A DNA stretch of 6,479 bases from Candidatus Eiseniibacteriota bacterium (lineage in GTDB: Bacteria > Joyebacterota > Joyebacteria > Joyebacterales > Joyebacteraceae): contig DAOVNE010000083.1 in the NCBI GenBank assembly GCA_030630395.1, positions 1 through 6,479 on the forward strand, given 5' to 3'. The translations under genes and the position numbers were made by a program. Under the pieces are notes generated by a model that was not told where the DNA came from, did not search any database, and worked only from the letters and a program-made list of their open reading frames with translations. This document shows positions 1 to 5,700 of this stretch, one piece after another. Every line of letters starts with the position of its first letter. Positions within the stretch are counted from its first letter, which is position 1.

Positions 1-309
1 GAGGAACTCAGGACGGAGATCGAAGATGGCAGTGTCGATCTTCAGGAGAGCGAGCTCGGCGACGTTCTCTTCGCCATCGTCAATGTTGCGCGCTTCCAGG
101 AGATCGATCCTGAGGCGGCGCTCCGCAGAACCAATCTCAAGTTCCGGCGACGCTTCGCTGCAATCGAAAAGGCGTTCGAAGGACAGGACCTCAGGGATGT
201 TGGTCTCGAGGCGATGGACAAGGTGTGGAACGAATCGAAGACCGCGGATCCGAGAGAGAGCGGCGCTACTGACGCGGGCGGGGCCGACGATCAGTCGGAG
301 GAATCCTGA
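1..309 (+). CDS. mazG: MazG nucleoside triphosphate pyrophosphohydrolase, C-terminal fragment
   Basis: Partial gene; the 5' part lies left of the window. Reading frame 1 gives 102 residues and a TGA stop. MazG hydrolyses NTPs and dNTPs to monophosphate and pyrophosphate in the cytoplasm, clearing aberrant nucleotides, and in some bacteria it lowers ppGpp. The fragment begins with EEL, probably the end of the EExxE half of the metal site, and continues [16 protein letters not shown] (residues 16-31), which holds the ExxD half (E18, D21). Next come [17 protein letters not shown] and a C-terminal piece with [12 protein letters not shown]. The order and spacing match the end of the E. coli MazG second domain as I remember it (GDLLFATVNLARH, then KANEKFERRF, then a VDLETMEEVW-like segment). 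The last 15 or so residues are a low-complexity acidic tail. The final 19 bp overlap the 3' end of the convergent Nudix gene. Assignment is firm; catalytic completeness cannot be judged from a fragment. Confidence 0.93.
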   Translation, partial: EELRTEIEDGSVDLQESELGDVLFAIVNVARFQEIDPEAALRRTNLKFRRRFAAIEKAFEGQDLRDVGLEAMDKVWNESKTADPRESGATDAGGADDQSEES

Positions 310-731
310 TCCCACGGCGGGCGAACTCCCCGTCGCCACTCGACGTAGTCTCTCACGATGTCCCTGTGATCGAACGCCATCTCGGAAGGTAGCATCTCCG
401 CTTCGCAGACAACGGCGCGCAGCGCGTCATCAGCCCCCTTGAGCAGGCCCTCTCCCTTCGCCACGAATACCGTCGTCACAGTGTGCATCCGAGGATCACG
501 ACGCGGGTCCGAGTAGACATGGAACTGGCGGAGTTCCGTGAGGGTAAGCCCGGTCTCCTCCAGAGCCTCACGTCTTGCGGCGCTCTCGACAGACTCGCCA
601 TAGTCAACGAAACCGCCCGGCAGTGCCCAGCCGTGCGGAGGATTCTTGCGCTCGATCAACACAATGCCTTGGGCATACTCGATGATGATGTCCACGGTGG
701 GAAACGGATTGCGAGGTGCTTTCGTCGGCAA
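291..731 (-). CDS. Nudix hydrolase (MutT/ADP-ribose pyrophosphatase-like)
   Basis: A complete 146-residue protein, typical length for a single-domain Nudix enzyme. Nudix enzymes cleave nucleoside diphosphates linked to another moiety, using Mg2+ or Mn2+. The full Nudix box GX5EX7REUXEEXGU is present at residues 40-62: G40, E46, then R54-E55 and E58-E59-T60-G61-L62. It is preceded by the usual WALPGG strand-loop at 35-40. The segment [19 protein letters not shown] after the box is typical of small ADP-ribose or NADH pyrophosphatase-like members, but the substrate cannot be fixed from sequence. The start is a TTG at 729-731, chosen because GGGGAG lies 7 nt upstream and no in-frame ATG or GTG competes nearby. 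It is the last gene of the leftward cluster, 82 bp after the TSP3 protein. Its stop codon sits inside the end of mazG, which faces it. Confidence 0.95.
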   Translation of the reverse strand: MPTKAPRNPFPTVDIIIEYAQGIVLIERKNPPHGWALPGGFVDYGESVESAARREALEETGLTLTELRQFHVYSDPRRDPRMHTVTTVFVAKGEGLLKGADDALRAVVCEAEMLPSEMAFDHRDIVRDYVEWRRGVRPPWDQDSSD

Positions 732-738
732 ATGAGTT

Positions 739-744
739 CTCCCC
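739..744 (-). promoter_or_regulatory. Ribosome binding site that decides the TTG start of the Nudix gene
   Basis: On the - strand the sequence reads GGGGAG, then seven bases (AACTCAT), then TTG. This is a near-ideal Shine-Dalgarno element at normal spacing and is the reason for accepting a non-ATG start. Confidence 0.75.
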
Positions 745-767
745 TGTGGGACCAGATGAGAATGGTG

Positions 768-798
768 GGCGCCGGCGCACCGGGAACTGACCGGCGCC
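768..798. repeat. GC-rich inverted repeat between the TSP3 protein and Nudix genes
   Basis: A perfect 8-bp inverted repeat, GGCGCCGG at 768-775 and CCGGCGCC at 791-798, with a 15-nt loop. It lies 15 bp past the stop of the TSP3 gene and before the Nudix ribosome binding site. It could be an intercistronic stem that partly terminates or protects the transcript. No U-tract follows on either strand, so a classical intrinsic terminator is not supported. At this GC content, chance occurrence of such a stem is not negligible. Confidence 0.4.
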
Positions 799-813
799 AG
801 TGCTGTTCCACCG

Positions 814-2124
814 CTAGAGGTCGGGACAGCCGTCCTCGTCCTCGAAGCCGTCGAAATCCTCTCGCTCGTCCGGACACATGTCGCGATCGTCTATGATGCC
901 GTCGCCGTCATTATCGAGGTCGGGGATGCCGTCATCATCTTCGAAGCCATCGAAGTCCTCAGGTTTGTTCGGCGCCAGGTCAAGCGCGTCGGGGATGCCG
1001 TCCCCATCGTTGTCCGGATCGGGGCAACCGTCCTCATCCTCGAAACCATCGAGATCCTCCGGCAGCTCAACGCACGCGTCGCGGTAGTCCGGAATCCCGT
1101 CGCCGTCGGTGTCGGCCGATGCGACAGGCCGCGAGTGCGAGATGCTGATGATGGCTTCCCAGTCGGGGTAGGCGTCGTGCGGATCGAAGTCGGGTGTCGA
1201 AAGATCATCGCCCGAGATCCCGACCGCCAGTGCCGCCGTGAGAGCCCAACCATCGAACCTGACACGAACGCCCGGCACCACCATGAGCGGGTTCTCTTTC
1301 ATTGCGACGCCGTCACGGTTCTGCGAGATGTCACCGCGGAACTCCGTGAAGAGATCGACGCTCCGTCCGGTGAACTCGATCGCACCCCTCAGAATGAGAG
1401 CGTCGTTCTTCATTCGGTCGCTTCCATCAGACACCGCGGCGTAGTAGTCAGGGTAGAAACGGTGCCCGCGATCCTCACTTCTGTTGAACGCCCATCCCAC
1501 ATTTGCGTGCAGTCGCAGCGGGAAGCGCGGTCCGAAGTCCACGGATGCCAGAAGAAGCGCCTCGGCATCCATGCCCTCTCCCCCGGTCAGGAGAATCCCC
1601 GACCCCGCCGTATCAGCCACGGTCATCTCGCGAGTAAGTGGAATGCCGATTCGCCCCTCGAGGGCGAGTTTGAGGGGAGAGCGTCCGGTCAGGAGACCCA
1701 GCTTCACTCCCACGATCGGGTTGGAGAGACCGGTCGCATCGATGTTCCCGTCGACGCCCGTCCATCTCGCCGCTCGCACGGGTGTGTCGAGCGAGAGTTC
1801 AAGCCAGTTCGTCAGACCGTAGCTTGCTGCGATGTGAAGCGTTGCGTACTGCCCCTCGTCAGCGCCCACGGCTCCGGCGAGATCGCGCGATTCGTAGTAC
1901 CGTCCCGAGAAAGCGATCCCCAGAACGCCGCGGGTCTGGAGGCTCGCCGATCTCACATCGATCAGTCCTCGACCTCCATCCACTGAACACCCTGAGGTCT
2001 CGATCGCCACGGCGGACGCGGACGAGAGTACGAGGATAGAGAGCGCGATCGGCGCGAGGCCGCACGCTGCCACTCTACCCACTCGTCTCATGATGTGGGA
2101 TCTGGTTCGCGATCGACGGAACAT
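814..2124 (-). CDS. Outer-membrane beta-barrel-like protein with three C-terminal TSP3 calcium-binding repeats
   Basis: A complete 436-residue protein. Residues 1-40 form a signal peptide: Arg-rich n-region, hydrophobic core [14 protein letters not shown], and an ASA or AVA cleavage site near 38-40. Residues 45 to about 335 hold alternating hydrophobic/polar segments rich in aromatics and glycine (e.g. [38 protein letters not shown]), as expected of an outer-membrane beta-barrel. Residues 338-436 are exactly three 33-residue repeats starting D-x-D-G-D-G-I and containing a [12 protein letters not shown] second acidic loop, matching thrombospondin type 3 repeats that bind Ca2+. Many relatives follow such repeats with an OmpA peptidoglycan-binding domain; here the stop falls directly after repeat 3. 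The ATG at 2122-2124 is preferred because GGAG lies 7 nt upstream; the internal Met12 has no such site. It overlaps the DUF1844 stop as TGATG, so translation is likely coupled. The precise role is unknown. Confidence 0.82.
   Translation of the reverse strand: MFRRSRTRSHIMRRVGRVAACGLAPIALSILVLSSASAVAIETSGCSVDGGRGLIDVRSASLQTRGVLGIAFSGRYYESRDLAGAVGADEGQYATLHIAASYGLTNWLELSLDTPVRAARWTGVDGNIDATGLSNPIVGVKLGLLTGRSPLKLALEGRIGIPLTREMTVADTAGSGILLTGGEGMDAEALLLASVDFGPRFPLRLHANVGWAFNRSEDRGHRFYPDYYAAVSDGSDRMKNDALILRGAIEFTGRSVDLFTEFRGDISQNRDGVAMKENPLMVVPGVRVRFDGWALTAALAVGISGDDLSTPDFDPHDAYPDWEAIISISHSRPVASADTDGDGIPDYRDACVELPEDLDGFEDEDGCPDPDNDGDGIPDALDLAPNKPEDFDGFEDDDGIPDLDNDGDGIIDDRDMCPDEREDFDGFEDEDGCPDL
817..1113 (-). 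repeat. Three tandem 99-bp units encoding TSP3 repeats
   Basis: Units occupy 1015-1113, 916-1014 and 817-915 in translation order. Each encodes 33 residues with D at 1, 3, 5, 9 and 12 and a DGFE acidic loop at 22-25. The three DNA copies differ at many synonymous sites (GAC/GAT, GGC/GGT/GGG) while the protein pattern is kept, so this is an old duplication held by selection rather than a recent slippage product. Units 1 and 3 carry Cys at positions 14 and 30; unit 2 has Ala and Ile there. Confidence 0.9.
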
Positions 2125-2495
2125 CAGTTGTCTCCGGATTCGTCATCACCATCGTCGCCGTCGGCCGCGGCGTCATCCGCTCCACTCGAGTCCCCACCGT
2201 CCGCGCTCTCACTGCCTTGCTCCGCAGACACATCGACATAGTTCATCTGCAGCTGATGGAGAACATGCTCCAGAAGACGCGCCTCGCTATCGCTCATGTT
2301 GCCGGCGCACTTCCGCTTGAGCATGCCGAGCATATCGATGCTGTCGCGGGCGCCCTCAAGACTCACATCCACTTCCCCGGTCAGGGGGTGCGCTATCTTC
2401 CCGAGCTGCTGCATCGCCGCCGCCTCGAAGGTGGCCACAAGGCGAAAGAAGTGCTCGTCGAAGTCGATTTTCTGTCCGTTTGCCTCTTCCGCCAA
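2124..2495 (-). CDS. DUF1844 domain-containing protein with acidic C-terminal tail
   Basis: A 123-residue cytoplasmic-looking protein with no signal peptide or membrane segment. Residues 12-88 match the DUF1844 family pattern: FDEHFFRLVATFEAAAMQQLG, a PLTGEVDVSLEGA turn, IDMLGMLKRKCAGNMS, then LLEHVLHQLQMNYVDV. The domain is predicted to be an all-helical small bundle. Its function is not established, and I give none. Residues 91-123 form a disordered tail of Asp, Glu, Ser, Gly and Ala with no aromatic residues. A TTG four codons further upstream (2505-2507) opens a longer frame but has no ribosome binding site. The TTG at 2493-2495 sits 5 nt after a perfect GGAGG and gives MAEEANGQ, so that start is used. 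The gene overlaps the TSP3 protein by one base (TGATG), and the latter's ribosome binding site lies within its last codons. A functional link between the two products is inference. Confidence 0.87.
   Translation of the reverse strand: MAEEANGQKIDFDEHFFRLVATFEAAAMQQLGKIAHPLTGEVDVSLEGARDSIDMLGMLKRKCAGNMSDSEARLLEHVLHQLQMNYVDVSAEQGSESADGGDSSGADDAAADGDDGDDESGDN
2132..2135 (-). promoter_or_regulatory. Ribosome binding site of the TSP3 protein, inside the DUF1844 coding end
   Basis: On the - strand GGAG is followed by seven bases and then ATG. It lies in the last codons (Ser-Gly-Asp) of the DUF1844 gene, directly before the TGATG stop/start overlap. A ribosome finishing DUF1844 would therefore expose or reuse this site, the usual layout for translational coupling. 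Confidence 0.65.
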
Positions 2496-2500
2496 GAGAA

Positions 2501-2505
2501 CCTCC
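2501..2505 (-). promoter_or_regulatory. Ribosome binding site that decides the TTG start of DUF1844
   Basis: The - strand reads GGAGG, then TTCTC, then TTG. The element lies inside the first two codons of the longer possible frame, so the longer start would be unlikely to be the one used. Confidence 0.75.
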
Positions 2506-2549
2506 AAGTACGTATGCGAAGACGATCAGCGACATTCCACCGCAAGTAG

Positions 2550-2578
2550 CCTATTACAGGCAGCCCTATTACAAGCAG
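2550..2578. repeat. Two-copy direct repeat, 15-bp period, upstream of DUF1844
   Basis: Copies at 2550-2563 (CCTATTACAGGCAG) and 2565-2578 (CCTATTACAAGCAG) differ at one of 14 positions and are separated by one base. On the - strand the shared element reads CTGCYTGTAATAGG. The pair sits about 55-85 bp before the DUF1844 start and is more AT-rich than its surroundings. It could be a tandem operator, or one copy could serve as a -10-like element (TGTAAT). Both are guesses from position and pattern. Confidence 0.55.
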
Positions 2579-2629
2579 TCTATGCACGCGCGAGGGGCCG
2601 GTCAACCGAAACATGACCGCACACCCGGC

Positions 2630-2664
2630 CAGAGGCCCCCGAGGACGCGCCTCGAGGGCCTCTG
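2630..2664 (-). terminator. Long hairpin, probable transcription terminator of the GH57-like gene
   Basis: Left arm 2630-2644 and right arm 2650-2664 pair over 15 bp with a single mismatch (2639/2655), leaving a 5-nt loop. The stem is very GC-rich and lies 85 bp past the stop of the GH57-like gene and 135 bp before the next start on the same strand, an expected terminator position. There is no U-tract after it on the - strand, so it would be a non-canonical terminator or a 3'-end-protecting stem. Confidence 0.6.
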
Positions 2665-2748
2665 AATCGAACCGTTCGTGGAGCTTCATTCGCTCGACTG
2701 CCACGTGCGCCCGGGTGCGCCGGACGGGCAGAAGACGAGCGGAAACAA

Positions 2749-5700
2749 TCACTTCAGCATGATCATCTTGGTCACGTTGCTGGTTTCCCCGGCAGTAAAA
2801 CGCGCGAAGTAGACGCCGGACGCCAGTCTTCTGCCGCTCTCATCCAGACCACGCCACACAACCGCATGCTCCCCGGACTCGAGCGCACCGTCGAGCAGTG
2901 TCGCAACCTTCCTGCCGGCGATGTCGTAGATGTCAAGCCGTCCTTCGACTCCGTCGTCGGCCGCATCAACGATGAATGCGATCGTCGTCAGTGGGTTGAA
3001 CGGATTGGGACGGTTCTGAAGGAGACGGCTTCCAGTCGCGAGAATATCGTCCTCCGCAACACCGGTAGCGCCCTCATCCGGGACACCGTCTCCGTCGTGA
3101 TCTATCGTGATCGTATAGACCGTGTCCAGCACAGGGAGCGTCGCCGATGCATTGGACGGCGCACTGTCTCCGCCCAACTCCCCGTCCGGCTCCGGATCCC
3201 AGCATATGGAAGCGACGAGCGAGAACTCAGCATTCACCGGCACGGTTCCGGGACCAAGTCCGTAGAGCACGTTCCAGGGAATCGCCATCTCGCTGCCGCC
3301 GCTCATCCCGTGGTTGTGGAACGAGTCCAGGGCCGCGATGATCGAGTCGGTCAGCGCAGTCGTGATCGTCGGGCTGTCTATAGAGAAGAAGCTGCCTGAG
3401 TCCCACGCGCCCTGGTGCTGATAACAACCGTACTGGAAATCAGCTTTGAATCCGCTCGCCGTAAAGGTCGTTCCACGCTCCCACGCATCGATCGCCGTGA
3501 GATCCGTCTCGCCATCGGGGCCTCCCGGATCAGTATCGAGATAGAGGATCCAGCTGTTCCCCTGAACCTGACCGTTGACGCCCAGGTAGAGGAAGTCCTC
3601 GTCCCAATCCACGTAGAGGCCGTAGAGCTCGTTCATCTCGGGCTCTTCCGGCGGATGCCATCCGGAGTCATCGTCCGGGTCGTCCACCACAAGCGTGTAC
3701 GCCGCCCACTCGGCTGGATCGAAGTAGCCGTCGATCGTGATTCTGGTGTCCGCGCCGTAGATGACCCTGATGTCGTCCACGTTCGTCACTTGAGCATTGC
3801 CGTTGTCCGCGAGGTCAAAGAACGAGTCTGCCGCCAGCAGGAGTTCGAGCGTTCCCGGTGTCAGGAGCTCGATCGCCTCAGCCGTCGCGGACACAACCTG
3901 CAGCTGGATAACGCTTGCGTCTCCGGAATTGAGAACGGTCGCACCACTAGTAAGTGTCACTTCCGCCACGCCGTCATCGTCCTCGTCGATGGCGATGCCG
4001 GTCTTGACGATGTTGTCGTACTGCACGATCTCATTGAAGACTATGTCGAGACGGTCGGCGCTCGGATAGTAGGTGGCCACCACGGCCTGAGGAGCAAGCT
4101 CGTCGGTCAGACCGGCGGCCAGGACCTCGAATTCCGCAATCTCATCGTAGTACGGCTCGGTCGCGTAGCCCGCATAGATGTAGAACTCGAACTGCCCGGT
4201 GCCGACTATCTCGTCGACCTCGAGGAGCGTAGCGGTCTGCGCTACGTTGTGCAAAGCGCCACCGGCGCCAAGGATGACGGCGGCCGTTGCGCCGCTCGAC
4301 GTATTCCTCTGCCCGCAGTAGCTCTCCTCCGGATCCCACACACGTGTGAGTTCCGTGTCCCAGATCAGATCGACGAGGTCCGGCGTCCAGCCGTTCTTGA
4401 TGTAGACGGTCTCGCCACCCGCATCATAGATCACGTCCAGGTGCACATCGCCGAGCGAGAGCTTCACGCGTTTCTCAACAACACCGGCATTGTGCGTGAT
4501 CCTGAGTTCGACGTCGTTCCCCGAGGCGGAGACGACCTCGAACACGTAGTCATCGTGCTCCCGGTCCACGCCGCCGACGCTCACGTCGGAGAGCGCCGCC
4601 GTGTGATTCGTCTCGTTCCAGTCACCGGAGGTCTCTGCCCAGTACACGTTGCAGTTGCCGACGACCGAGTAGCCGTACCCCGAACCTTTCGCGAAGATCC
4701 AGTTGGCCTTCCCGCCGATTACCTCGAAGACCGCCATCACGCGGTCGTTGTAGATGACCGCCTCGTCACGACCGTCCTCGTCGATGTCCCAGAGCGAGCA
4801 GCCGGTCGGGTTCGTGCCGTAGACTCCGACCTCATCAGCCCAGAGGGCAGCTTCGGAGTAAACATTTGCGTTCTTGATGTGGTTCGAGTAGCGGTGCTCC
4901 CATCCGGCGATCCCGCCGACATCGTGCCAGCCCGTCTCGTGGAGCATCGACATCATCACATACCACGCGGACTCCGAGAGGTCGTTGCTCGGGCCTGCCA
5001 CGACCTTGTCGTGGGCGAACTGCCATACACCCTGGTATCCCCACTGCGGGTCGTGCCCGTCCTGGTTCTCCTCACCGGTGTAGCTCGCCCAGTTGCAGTA
5101 CCAGGAGTTGTTGCTTCCACCGTAGCCGTACCACTCGCCCAGAAGTCCGTACGTCCCGTTCTGCAGTGTGATCGCGTACGACGGGAATGAAGAAACGACA
5201 TCGTTGAGCTTCCACACGCTGATCTGATCGCTGTAGAGGCTGCACTGCTGGAGAACGTAGATGTAGTTGTTGAGAGCGTCGGGATGTGTGACATCGAACC
5301 CCGCGACCTCCGCCGCCACCTCCCAGTCGTTCCCGTAGATGATGATCTCGTCAGACGTCCCGCCCCAGATCGTCGTCATCGCGGCGCCCGCGTCGTACCC
5401 CATCTGGCCGTTGAAGTCGTTGTCCATTGGCAGGACCTTGAGGCCATTATCGAGAACATAGACGTGATGGTCGTCCAGGTAGCCGTTCATGTAGCCGCAG
5501 TGCACGTAGTCATCAAGTATCACCGCTGCGACGCCGTTGTCGTAGAAGTCGTCCTTCAGCGTGTTGTCGATAACGCATGCTGCTGCAGCGATGCCGTTGC
5601 CGTCGTTGTCCGGGTTCTCAAGCCAGACGCGCTCCGGCACCCAGGCGACCGTCGGCCACTGGCCGTAGTAGTGGTTCGTGAGCTGGCGGTGTGTGTTGAC

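Larger units (their letters stand above)
2496..2748. other. Non-coding stretch between the GH57-like gene and DUF1844
   Basis: About 250 bp with no convincing gene; short open frames on both strands have no recognisable product. It holds the direct repeat at 2550-2578, the long hairpin at 2630-2664, and smaller inverted matches (GGCCGG at 2596-2601 with CCGGCC at 2625-2630; GGTCA at 2600-2604 with TGACC at 2614-2618). By position it should contain the end of the upstream transcript and the promoter of the DUF1844 cluster. I could not identify a clear -35/-10 pair on the - strand. Confidence 0.6.

Noticed and set aside
26..442. 138-residue Arg/Ser-rich frame on the + strand
   Set aside because: Out-of-frame reading of mazG running into the Nudix antisense. 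The real mazG frame shows family motifs and ends at 309.
878..1087. Ser/Pro-rich low-complexity frame that could be taken for a structural repeat protein
   Set aside because: It is the antisense of the TSP3 repeat DNA; its repetitiveness comes from the Asp/Gly codons on the true strand.
1135..1986. 283-residue open frame on the + strand
   Set aside because: Antisense to the TSP3 protein, with no recognisable motif and compositional bias typical of a shadow frame.
2050..2073. Possible lipobox around Cys21 of the TSP3 protein
   Set aside because: The hydrophobic core of the signal peptide follows rather than precedes the cysteine, so a signal peptidase I site near residues 38-40 fits better than lipoprotein processing.
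2550..2578. Possible CRISPR-like repeat
   Set aside because: Only two copies of 14 bp separated by one base; no spacer-length intervals and no further copies.
3415..5190. 591-residue open frame on the + strand
   Set aside because: It lies entirely antisense to the hydrolase gene, which has recognisable domains. Its translation is Val/Arg/Asp-rich with no domain, as expected when the opposite strand has strong GC codon bias. No plausible ribosome binding site or product.
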